From contig JASJOG010000097.1 in assembly GCA_030142905.1 (NCBI GenBank), forward strand, positions 620,001 through 684,000: a stretch of 64,000 nucleotides of DNA, given 5' to 3'. Under the pieces are notes generated by a model. That model made no database searches and was not told the DNA's origin. It worked only from the letters and a program-made list of their open reading frames with translations. Origin of the DNA: Heliopora coerulea (Eukaryota > Cnidaria > Anthozoa > Scleralcyonacea > Helioporidae). Below, in pieces: positions 55,101 through 64,000 of this stretch; position 1 is the stretch's first letter; each line of letters starts with the position of its first letter. Made by a program: the position numbers and the translations under genes.

Positions 55101-56399
55101 CTATCAAGATCGGCATCAATTTCATTATTAGTTCCATTATCAGTACTGGTACAGGTATTGCATAGTGGGTACCAGCACTTGTATAAAATTAAAACCGCTA
55201 CTTGATGTTCGCTCATGTATGTTAATGAGGGAAAATTAGAGATCTTCCCTGTTTTGAGAGAAAATTAGTAAAAGTATGCATGCTGACGAGGGAGTTTAGG
55301 GATTAATCTTCCCTTAAGAACAATAGAAACGGAGGTCATCATGGCATTACTATATTAAACAAAATTCTTCCACCTGATGCTGTCCCTAATGTTAAGTCGA
55401 ATGCGCTCTTCATTCTTCCCAAATCTGATCCTGATTGCTCCCGGTGGTTAAACATTGAATGGCTGACTGACTTCCTGAAAAAAATTCGATTAGATTCCTG
55501 ATCTTAAGAAAATTTTGAGCGCAAATTTGGCAGGCAGTCACTTGTAGATTACCTTCTCAGTGTATCGTACATTACCTATCAACAAGAAAAAAGGAAAATT
55601 ATGAAGTAGTTTATCAAACAAGTGGGAAGTGTTGCCATCAACGGAATGTGTTTTTGGTTAGGTTAAGTTAAATTTTTGTTTTGTTATGAATTATGGCTGG
55701 AAGTTGATCAAAAGAATTAAACTCTTCCCCATCATAAACATTCCATCTGTATAATGCATGAGTGTAAACCAGGGAAGCAATAAAAATCAGCGAAGGAGTC
55801 AAGAGGTCATTTTTGCATTGTTAAAACACATGTGCCTTGTTTGCAACCTCATAAAACCGAAAAACATTTATCTGTGAGCTCAACTGCAAGACAGCTATTG
55901 GACCAATGTTGGTTCTTCCAACTGGTGGAAAAAAACTTTTCTTTGTCCTCACAAAAATATTGCATTTTTTTGTGAAATCGTATCCCATACTCATCGTAAT
56001 TTTCGCCAGATTATGCATGTTTGAAAGTTCTTGTTTTTGTTTAGTAGTAAGATTTTTCACGGAGGTCACTTCATGCCCTTGCGGTCGGGGAAACAAAATT
56101 TATCTTTATTTTGCTCCTAGTTTTCCAAAATCTGGCTGCATCCTTGGCATAATGGCATAGCAAAGTAATATTTTCTCTTTTTTTTCTCTTTTTTTGAATT
56201 CTATGCTGCTCTTTTGAAAACACGGCAGCACTGTAGTTCCTGGTGTTATCGAAAATTCCATGAGTCAACTGTCATAGTGCATAACACGCAAGGCAAGGTT
56301 TCATTTAAATTCATCCTAGAATAAATAAATGGAAGTATATGCCAAGACAATCTTGTCTAGTGTTTTGAAAATGAAACCGAATAATAAAGATTGGAGCCC
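55101..56399 (-). other. Probable intron, nothing recognised
   Basis: No supported feature. The small minus ORFs here show no domain. Confidence 0.4.
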
Positions 56400-56510
56400 A
56401 GCTCAAAATTAAAAAGTATAACGCTATAATGATGAAGAAAGATAAACATGTTAAAATGAAACTTCAGTTTAATTCTAACGTTTCGTCGCTATTTGTGCAA
56501 CATCTCCCGT
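56400..56510 (-). mobile_element. Decayed PLE end with hammerhead relic
   Basis: CCCAGCTCAAAATT matches the outer flank of PLE4 (42512), followed by AACGTTTCGTCGCTATTTGT at 56477. The CTGAAGA box has decayed to CGGGAGA. Confidence 0.45.
56476..56510 (-). ncRNA. Decayed hammerhead-like core
   Basis: Minus strand retains GCGACGAAACGTTAG, but the first core box is mutated. Confidence 0.3.
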
Positions 56511-56519
56511 GTAAGTAAG

Positions 56520-56618
56520 AGTTAAAGCCCGAGAACGGAGGCTTTACGCCAGATACATTTCGAGGGCGTAGCCCGACGGCTGTATATGGCGAAAAACCGA
56601 CGTTCGAGGGCTTTAACT
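56520..56618. repeat. Short foldback element
   Basis: AGTTAAAGCCCGAGAACG and CGTTCGAGGGCTTTAACT form ~22 bp inverted ends of a 99 bp element. Confidence 0.6.
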
Positions 56619-56833
56619 AACTTATTTCATGATAAGATGCATTTTCTATCAAAAGATTTCATTTGGAAAAACAAGATTTTAACATGTGAATGTACAAACA
56701 TTGGACGGAAATAAAATGTTTGATTGACATTTAACAAAAGGTTAATGTATTTGCTAAAAGAATTTTACAATTAGTGATTTTTAATATCAATGCATTTGTT
56801 TTACTGGGGGGCGTCTTACAAATGATCCGAGGT

Positions 56834-57646
56834 ATTTGCATTTGGTCGAATCGCAAATAAGGAGAGTTATGAATTAAAAAGTTTATCACGTCGCGTTTTC
56901 GGAGCAAAATATTCGCTCGGAATTTCATTGAAATAAAAGAGGTTTCTGCTGAATTGCAAACGACGACTCATTAATTAAAGAAAGGAAAAGATGACAATTC
57001 GTCAGTAAGTAATTTGAAGAACTGGAGAAACATTTCATTTGTGACCGACGAAGAGCCGGAGAAATGGAAGGTATAGAGGATTGCTGCAAATAATAAAAGC
57101 AAATCTCTCTGAGGACTTGGTTGCTAGGCTGAACTGGCAGGCGTATGAAATGTGAAATCTAAATCCGTTAAAAAAGCATTTACCGATCTATTCAGGAAGA
57201 AGTGATTTCATTGAGATTAAGAAATCTCATCAAACTGATAATAATGAGGGAAAATTGCCGTTGTTTTGGAGAAGTTTACATTTTTCGTTTCGAAGGATTT
57301 TTAGGTATCTTCAGAATGGAAAATGTTGAAATTATTAGAGATACTTTGTGTAACGTTAAAATCATAAATTGCGTGAAGAGAAATTATAGATTTAGTCAAA
57401 GTGAGTTCAGTAAATTGAATCAAGTTTCGAATTATAAATTCAAGGGATGTATACATATACGTCCCGGGAAGCTCACTATACATCCCTTGAATTTATAATA
57501 CAACATATTTAATTCATTAGCCCCTATCTTCCTTAATGAATATCAAATTCCTTCCCCGGGCTATCAGATACTCGATTGTTTAGTGAGTATGTAAGTTAAA
57601 TAAAGGATTATGAATAACAAAGAAAATACCGTCAATCATGAAATAA
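56834..57646 (+). repeat. Dispersed repeat R1, copy 2
   Basis: Matches 4-842, including the terminal hairpin (TATAAATTCAAGGGATGTA with its inverted copy near 57478-57497). It lies in the CCNB1IP1 region. Confidence 0.75.
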
Positions 57647-57860
57647 TATATTACAGGTGTTAAATTCGATCTATACATAAAACTATTGACAAGTCAGAAT
57701 AATTAATTAGGAGGGTAACCTATATCAGAAAGGTAACAAGATCAAGAAGTTGGTATAACATCCGGAAAGAAAAGAAGCAAGATATCAGAATAAAGACAGC
57801 GGAATGGAAGTTGATATTTTCGAATAAAACAAATAGAGTGAAATTGCTCAACAACGTAAC

Positions 57861-57952
57861 CTGAAGTTTCTGATGTTGTCGACTTCTTTCTTGCAACTTC
57901 TCTGACGCTTCGTGTAATCTTTTTTTCGTGTCTTCTAATTCCTTTTCTTTTG
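57861..57952 (-). CDS. CCNB1IP1: CCNB1IP1 coiled-coil exon
   Basis: Encodes KEKELEDTKKRLHEASEK and LQERSRQHQKLQ between acceptor ACAAAAAG and donor GTTACG. The last part matches SEKLMERNRQYQKLQ-type sequence of vertebrate CCNB1IP1. Confidence 0.82.
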
Positions 57953-60939
57953 CTTTTTGTACAAACAAGAACGGAAACATAGTTTGCAAAATAAAGAAGA
58001 GAAAAGGCGAGCAATTCTGTAATCAATGAAAAAGATAAGTTCCTGTTATTACTCACAAGTCATCTCTGATTTCAGAGCTGTTTTCCAAACAGTAAATATT
58101 GCAGTTCGTTAAGATAAAATTGTAAGAACATCTTAAAGCCAGTTACTAATGCAACGATTTACCGGAATTTATAAAGCAAAAATGATGGTCATACACTGCA
58201 GGAGCAAATTGATGAAATGAATAAGCGAAGGGGAAAATTAGAGATTCTAGTCCGCAGCTGGAGCTATGCTTTACCAGTCTCAGTTCAAAATTCCTAGATA
58301 AGAATGTGTAACTTTAAACTGCTCTTAGAACAGGACCATGTCATGAATTATCCTTAGGTTTATTGTGGCATTGGCGATATACAGTCGAGCATCTCAAACG
58401 TCGATCAACGTCTCGAACTGAAACGTGGAAAAGCCAAACTGGATTTGGGCTTTCTGCAGAACTATAAAACTCGTGGCGTCATCCCTCGATTCCTATGGTT
58501 TAAAGTCGCTAATCGACGTTTGAGAAGCTCGACTGCATATCGCCAATGCCAGAAAAAACTCCTTCGCAAAGAAATATCCTCTGAACACGCCAGAATCCGC
58601 GTCTTGTTATCCTTAAATTAATATCTAAGGAATATGTGATCAGTGCTAGGCTGTAAAAGGATACATGAAAGTTCTTGCTGGGTTTTTGCAATCAGTTGCT
58701 CGTAGTAATGCTCCAGCTGCATATTTTTTTCTTTTGCTCTGTTTGATACATATTCTTGGTAAGTTCGTTCTTGATGAGCCTGTTTCAGTTTTTATTGTTT
58801 CCGTGTATGAAATAAAGACAGACAAATATTTGTTAAGACACTGACGATGGTAGATGAACGATCTTCAAGCTCGATACTCAGAAAATGATATCTGAGCCCC
58901 AGACGGGGAACGAACCTGCAATCTTCTGATGACTGGTTAGACGCACCAACCATTGAGCTACCGAGACTCAGATGGTGAGCTAAGGTGCAAATTCAATGTA
59001 TATGTGTGACCTAAGCGGAAGCCACTATATAATAATAATGATTGAAGCAGTTTAATGTTTGAGAAACGTGAGAGCTCGGATATATTAAGTAGTGGCTTCC
59101 GCGTAGGTCGCACATATATATATTGAATTTGCACCTTAGCTCACCATCTGAGTCTCGGTAGCTCAATGGTTGGAGCGTCTAACCGGTCATTTGAAGGTTG
59201 CGGGTTCGATCCCCGTCTGGGACTCAGATATCATTTTCTGAGTATCGAGCTTGAAGATCGTTCATCTACCTTAATATATCCGAGCTCTCACGTTTCTCAA
59301 ACATCACACTGACGATGGTTAAAAAAGTGAACCGAATGACTTCATAAGAATAAATGTGAGGATGTAATCCACGGGTTTAAGCCAAAAACCGAAGTCATTA
59401 TTAGAGTAGCATGCATAAAAAACAATCATATTGTTTGATAGATCCAATCTTGCTCCCCCAACTGTAACACGTGATCATTCGACCCATTCGAAAATTTCTC
59501 AGAATCTACAGAAAACGCCAGTCTGGAACGGAAATAAACAAGTCCAAAGATCTCTACGAGAAAATCTGCGAACCGTTCTCGCTATGTTGCGCACCTGTGC
59601 GATTATCAAGGTTCTGTCAACATCGCAACGAGAGGTCGACTTAACGAAAATCTAGAAAAGCATGGTCGATTTCTCTCACCAACCTAGTGCTCGGGATTTC
59701 GAAAAATATATATCAGAGAAAGTTTGTCAGAGACATTAATTGACATTTTCTCGGAAAACACGGATAAAGGTTTAGTATGTGGGAGATTTGAGTTTAGGGC
59801 TTGATATAATAGAAAATTCCATTTTTTGTGATGTTATGACTTAAACACTATGCTGGTAGGATGGATGAAGTCATATCTGTGCAGTAAGAAACAAGTTTTT
59901 CCATCTGATGGCCAACAGCCTTATTATATCGAACATTATTTGGTCTTACAAGACTCCATTCTTTACCCCTCTCTGTCCATCTTCACCCCCTAGCCCAGAA
60001 ATGACTGCACCAGAGTCAAGGTATTGTATCGCAGTTAATAAATACATTGGAAAGAGGAATACAAGATGTGAATACACTCACATCACAGGCTGCAAACAAT
60101 AAGTAGTTAATTGTTTCATTGTATTATCGATGATGACTGTTGAATACATCCGCTCTCACTACAATAAAGTTGTTTACATAAAAATAAGGTACGGTTACAT
60201 TAATAACGACCTGGGGCATATTTTTTCTAGAAACAAGTTAATTATGATTATTAGCATAATTTAAAGGCTACTGGTTCAATTCCAGTCTAGGATTCAGAAT
60301 AAGGATTTGATGTTGACGAGCATTCGCAAATTTCGCCTTTTATACTTCAAATTTGAACATGCATTACAAGTTACACCAATAATTCACAAAGTCAAAGTTT
60401 TTATTATTAGCATTTTTAATATCTGAGAAAGTGCAAACTTTTCTAAGAATTTATACTTTTTCATTCGACGTACGTCTTTACAAGAATACCTGTCTTTATT
60501 TCTACGAGTTTCCATTTTCCTGTTTTGCGTTTTTAGGTTGATACATCGCTATTTTTTTTTGCTTTTTGTATTTTTTTGTATTTCACTTTGTTTTTCTTGT
60601 TATCTATTTATGTCTTACGACAGACCCTTTCCATTCTTTTACATTTTTCATACCTGATATGTCCAAAAAGACAGTGCCCTGGAGCAAATTTCCATGATAG
60701 TTTCCGGTCTTTGGCCTGCAAGGATCATCTACAGGTTATTTAAAAACAAAAGTAGTTAATGTGGGATTCCTGTCAAATTCTATCACAAATGTACACGTTT
60801 CAAATATGCATATTAAATTGATCTCAGCAAATTAAAACAAAACATAGATTGACTTGAATGTTTCTTACTGATTTATATTGTTCAGAAGGATGGAGATCGA
60901 CTCGTACGATGTCAAATTTCCCGGACAAGTTAGTTTCGC
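57861..60939 (-). CDS. CCNB1IP1: CCNB1IP1 (HEI10)-like E3 ligase, central exons
   Basis: Four minus-strand exons (60869-60939, 60654-60728, 58665-58779, 57861-57952) join in phase. They read LSGKFDIVRVDLHPSEQYKS, MILAGQRPETIMEICSRALS, AHQERTYQEYVSNRAKEKN and EKLQERSRQHQKLQ, matching the region after the RING finger and the coiled coil of CCNB1IP1/HEI10. In animals this protein is a nuclear RING E3 that limits meiotic crossover sites. The 60869 exon's first codon would complete a Cys, as at the end of the RING. RING exons lie upstream, outside or unseen. No stops occur within the exons. Confidence 0.85.
58371..58618 (+). pseudogene. PLE N-terminal ORF fragment with inverted 5' end
   Basis: The plus frame reads KAKLDLGFLQNYKTRGVIP, FLWFKVANRRLRSSTAYRQC and QKKLLRKEIS, the N-terminal region typical of anthozoan PLE ORFs. 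Its first 36 bp (58371-58406) are a near-perfect inverted copy of 58512-58549 inside it. It lies in the intron between two CCNB1IP1 exons. Confidence 0.6.
58665..58779 (-). CDS. CCNB1IP1: CCNB1IP1 exon: HQER coiled-coil start
   Basis: Acceptor GAAACAG, then AHQERTYQEYVSNRAKEKN and MQLEHYYEQLIAKTQQELS, ending in phase 1 at a GTATCC donor. It parallels HQERLYQEY in the vertebrate protein. Confidence 0.85.
58851..59305. mobile_element. Inverted dimer of tRNA-derived SINE with 13 bp target duplication
   Basis: Two tRNA-like halves in opposite orientation (58900-58980 and 59150-59225) are flanked by ACACTGACGATGG at 58838-58850 and 59306-59318. The outer arms (GTAGATGAACGATCTTCAAG) are also inverted. 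It ends about 70 bp from the acceptor of the 58665 exon. Confidence 0.75.
59319..60653 (-). other. CCNB1IP1 intron, nothing recognised
   Basis: AT-rich intron with T-rich tracts near 60540-60600; no repeat ends supported. Confidence 0.45.
60654..60728 (-). CDS. CCNB1IP1: CCNB1IP1 exon: MILAGQRP segment
   Basis: 75 bp, phase 0-0, acceptor CCTGTAG and donor GTATGA. Encodes MILAGQRPETIMEICSRALS followed by FWTYQ, almost the vertebrate MVLAGLRP...SRALAFWTYQ. Confidence 0.9.
60869..60939 (-). CDS. CCNB1IP1: CCNB1IP1 exon: post-RING segment
   Basis: 71 bp, entering with two bases of a codon (TGC if it completes the last RING Cys) and leaving in phase 0 at GTAAGA. Encodes ETNLSGKFDIVRVDLHPSEQ and YKS. 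Confidence 0.88.
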
Positions 60940-61278
60940 CTGGGATTGAATAAAAGAAGAAATCGTGAAAAATGTCAGCATGTTAATGAGACTCATTTTC
61001 CTGTGATAGGTTTTGAATTAAATCCCGTTTTAACGTCGGCACGCGCAATTACGAACAGCTTTGCCCAGCCAAGTTTTTCCCCAGTAATGGTATAAAAGTA
61101 GTGCACTGTTGAAAGATGTGTAAAAAGCCAAAAGAGTGAGGCAGCTTCTGAAACTTACGGAATTTCCTTGTGTACGTTTTGGCAGCTCCCTCACCCTTTT
61201 GGTTTTTTTCCTTATCAGGTTGTTATTCTTCTGCAAGACAAATTCACTGATTCAAAGGTTGGCAAAACAAGCATCATT
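60940..61278 (-). other. Upstream CCNB1IP1 intron, RING exon not found
   Basis: No RING-type Cys pattern could be read on the minus strand here or further right in the window. Confidence 0.4.
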
Positions 61279-61690
61279 TAGGAGGAGTTTATGTGGAAGC
61301 GAGCCATCCCTCTTAGTAGGGCTAGCCCTGGTAAGATGGCTGAAATTCACCTCGCCTTTACATGGGAAATTTCTGGCCCTTCTAGGAGGGCTGGATCAAG
61401 CGCGCATGTGTTCATTGATTTTTCCTGTCCCCTAGAGATGACCAGCCCATCTGAGTGTGTTTACATGGAAAATTTCCAGCCGTTGTAAATGAGATCTCGG
61501 GTATTCAATCGCCTGATCTCACTTAGGAGAGCTGACCCTCCTCTTATGTAAACGTGACTAAATTTTACAAGAGATTTCAGAGGGAGGCAAAATCTAAGCA
61601 CAGCTGGGCCCCAGCTTTTGTATTCAATCACGGCACAAAGGGCCAGCCCGACCAGGAGAGTTGGCTTGCTACTGTGTAAACACCACCTTA
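61279..61690. mobile_element. MITE with imperfect inverted ends
   Basis: TAGGAGGAGTTTATGTGG...GCGAGCC at the left and GGCTTGCTACTGTGTAAACACC at the right are inverted; GTTTACATGG motifs recur inside. Confidence 0.45.
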
Positions 61691-62165
61691 GAACAAGGGA
61701 ACGTTTTCGTGTGTAGGACCAGCAAACTAAACTTGAGAAGGAAACGATTGGTATTGATGATTCTCCGTGTTTTCGGACCATGTGTTATTTTCACGTTTAT
61801 TTTTTGACTGAATTCATTTCATCATGACAAAGTTGATCAGCCCAGTAATTTTTTAGAGGGTTCGGTGCCCCCAGGCCACCTCGGTGGTTACTCCACTGAT
61901 GTGGACTAATAAAACTGGTTTTAACGCTTTACTTTTAAGGTCCCTTAACAGGAGCTTGGGTTGGCTTTCAACCCAGGTCAGTCTGCTAGCCCGGATCAAC
62001 CCGTTTACGAACAAATAATTGATAGCGTTTACATCCTGGCCTGCGCTATAAGCTGACCCGAGTCACCCTTCTCGGGATCCAGGTTGAACAAGTTGATTTC
62101 GTCGTGTAAACACGACGTTAGATCAACCCAGGTCGACATTTTGGCTCAAGGAAGTGTTTCTGGTG
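61691..62165. other. Possible further MITE sequence
   Basis: GGCTTTCAACCCAGGTCAGT and CCGTTTACGA-type pieces suggest another GTTTAC-family element from about 61936, but I could not place both ends. Confidence 0.3.
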
Positions 62166-62249
62166 ACTCTCACCACTGTGACTAAGGTTTGATTCCGGCT
62201 TCTTGCAGTTATCTAACTAAAGCTACCTTTGTCACGGGTGAGAAGAGTG

Positions 62250-62389
62250 ACATGTTTGAGGAAGTTGATCGTCCAGGTTAGTGTAGTCTTGAGAAAGACT
62301 GTTGGTTGAAGTGACTGACGTTTCGACAGCCTTAGCGGCGGTCATCTTCAGAGTCAATTCTCCCAGGTTCAAACCATTTACTTTATTAC
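62250..62389 (-). mobile_element. Minimal hammerhead-bearing unit inserted in a SINE
   Basis: GGTGAGAAGAGTG flanks it at 62237-62249 and 62390-62402. The 140 bp insert contains CTGAAGA-T-GACCGCC...GAAACGTC on the minus strand. It shares AATGGTTTGAACC, CTTGAGAAAGA and the core with 18990-19110. It has no coding capacity. Confidence 0.75.
62315..62350 (-). ncRNA. Hammerhead-like core in the 140 bp unit
   Basis: Minus strand CTGAAGA-T-GAC...GTC-GAAACGTCAG. Confidence 0.45.
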
Positions 62390-62575
62390 GGTGAGAAGAG
62401 TGTTGTCCAATCTGACTCTACGAAGCATCGCAGATTTTCTCCGGGTACTCCGGTTTCCTCCTGTAGTAACACTGGACCCATGAGCGGTGGTCCTTACTCG
62501 ACCACTAGGGAGAACACCTGAGGTAGTTGACAGTGTTATCCGGTATAAATAAAGACACGTTACTAAAGAAGGACA

Positions 62576-63217
62576 AAGGGTTTCGCATAACAACGCAGAA
62601 TAATGTAGATTTTTTGAAGCACGACGCTACTAGGTGTGAGCGTCCCGGGCTGGCTTTTCCTTTCTTAACCTGGACTGGTGTAAACGTCGCAAGATTGTCA
62701 ATCCGGGATGGTAACTTGACTTAAAGGGAGACTTTTTGAGATTGCAACACTAACAAACAATACGAAATCGACAAACTTGTATATCATTAGATACATAGAT
62801 TAGAACGAAATGTGAGCATCATGAACTTCTTCACATTTTCACAGAGCAGGTATCGAGTGTCAAGTTGACTGTTATCAACTGAACAGAGGTCAAAATTTGA
62901 CATGGCCAGCAATTGAGGACAGGAAGCGGTTTGATCTGCGGCCGCAATTTTTGAATGCGTTGTTGACAATCGTATGATAGGTTGATGATAGGTTGATAGG
63001 TTGTCAATAAACAAGTTTCATTGACAATTTTCAGTTGATGGAACATCAGACATAAAATTACAAAGTAAACTTTAAGTGAAACCAAATTAAAGAAATTTAT
63101 TCGCAAAATTTATTAAATATATACATTATTAAAGAAATTTATTCTCAAAATTTGGAGAGGACCAGATTCGGGCAAATAGCTCAGGTAGAATTGGGAAAAA
63201 TAAATTTCTAAGCGTGA
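62576..63217. other. Nothing recognised
   Basis: AT-rich; a TTTATTCGCAAAATTTATT / TTTATTCTCAAAATTTGGA direct repeat lies at about 63097-63152. Confidence 0.4.
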
Positions 63218-63733
63218 TTAAAACGGAAAAGTTTTCAAAACTCGGTAACAATGAGCAAGAGTTTGGATATTAGCTGCATTCAGGATATATAATAAAAATG
63301 TGCCTAGAGGAATTTGCTTTATCATCTCTATATAAAGGTGCCATCTTAAAAATGTCTGTAAAGGAACCAATGCGGATGCTTGTTGGCAATAACTGGCCAC
63401 GAATTCTGCCCATGCCGTGAAATAACTCCTTGTTTCTTTTCCAAGATCATTCACGAGCCAGGAATATTTTTCCACCAGAATACGCGAGAAAATAACATGG
63501 TAGAAGAAATTTGTCGGGAAAAAAATGCTTGTCATTCCCAAGACAAAGGTAAAGTTGCCAAGGAGAATGAGTTTAAAGGTAGTACCTCGTTCTCTCGCTC
63601 CGTAGCAGAGGAATACCTTTGAAATTTTGAACTTCGTTGGAAACTGCCTACACAACACACCCTTTTTAATAAAGCGACAAAAGGACTTGTGAAACAAAAG
63701 TATTAGAGGAAACTGGAAATAAAGAAATGGCAT
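63218..63733 (-). CDS. Unidentified hydrophobic ORF
   Basis: A 171-residue open frame with ATG, rich in Phe and Leu, and a probable membrane-spanning stretch (LGNFTFVLGMTSIFFPTNFF). No family recognised and no splice evidence; it may be chance or an exon of an unknown membrane protein. Its length is unusual for random AT-rich sequence. Confidence 0.25.
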   Translation of the reverse strand: MPFLYFQFPLILLFHKSFCRFIKKGVLCRQFPTKFKISKVFLCYGARERGTTFKLILLGNFTFVLGMTSIFFPTNFFYHVIFSRILVEKYSWLVNDLGKETRSYFTAWAEFVASYCQQASALVPLQTFLRWHLYIEMIKQIPLGTFLLYILNAANIQTLAHCYRVLKTFPF

Positions 63734-64000
63734 GTTTCCTTTAGTAAAATTATCCTTATTTTGGCTTCAGTTCTACCAAATCACGCTCTCTAGTTTCTGC
63801 GGAGAAGTTTTTTTTTGGTTTTTGTTATTCATATTATGTTTAGGATTGATGGCCTATTTTAGCAAATATTTAATGATACCCATATTTAGGTACATACAGT
63901 TACCAACAGTTGTTCCGGAAATAGATGTTATTGGACATTACGTTCAGAGCAAATCTTAAAATAGTCTTGAAAATTACCAACTTGTGCAGGAAAAATAGGA

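Larger units (their letters stand above)
62166..62575 (+). mobile_element. tRNA-derived SINE, third copy, split by a 140 bp insertion
   Basis: SINE head (CACCACTGTGACTAAGGTTTG) and body/tail (CCGGTTTCCTCCTGTAGTAA...CCGGTATAAATAAAG) match the 49128 copy. They are separated by 62250-62389, which is flanked by a 13 bp duplication of SINE sequence. Confidence 0.8.

Noticed and set aside
61136..61435. 99-residue plus ORF
   Set aside because: It spans the boundary of a MITE and has no recognisable domain.

Overview
The window looks like animal nuclear DNA, most likely from a cnidarian (anthozoan or coral-like). It is AT-rich and intron-rich. It holds a complement factor B-like gene and a meiotic E3-ligase gene, and is crowded with BEL/Pao, Penelope-like, Tigger/pogo, hAT-like, LINE and tRNA-SINE elements. 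The taxon is an inference from gene and repeat types; no marker gene is present.

Layout. 1-842 is one copy of an ~840 bp repeat with a second copy at 56834-57646. 1322-2653 is a Tigger-like transposon with a decayed HIRAN-like gene and a cysteine-rich ORF. 4084-9529 is a BEL/Pao retrotransposon: 405 bp LTRs that differ at one position, 5 bp target duplication, two in-frame TGA codons, and no integrase catalytic core. 12202-27410 holds eight exons of a secreted CCP-vWA-trypsin protein resembling complement factor B/C2. 32475-43725 holds seven more exons, same strand and compatible phases: three CCP modules and a second trypsin-like domain whose catalytic His and Ser are both Asn. The introns carry Penelope-like elements (PLEs), MITEs and SINEs. 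44838-48600 is the 3' end of a LINE, interrupted by a complete Tigger element (45374-48338) whose intact transposase is divergent from a HIRAN-like ORF; a TCTA-rich microsatellite follows. From 60939 down to 57861, and probably 52440, the minus strand carries exons of a CCNB1IP1 (HEI10) homologue; its RING exons are not visible here. The last 3 kb hold MITEs, a SINE and an unidentified ORF.

Three things stand out. First, two different Tigger-family elements carry a HIRAN-like protein divergent from a second ORF, suggesting a recurrent accessory gene. Second, the factor B-like locus pairs an intact protease with a double-substituted pseudoprotease, and splice phases allow both to be one protein. 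Third, at least ten PLE-associated hammerhead-like cores share an unusual extra nucleotide, and one lies in a 140 bp unit flanked by a 13 bp target duplication.

All exon boundaries were placed by eye from GT/AG sites, reading phase and family resemblance, without transcript support.
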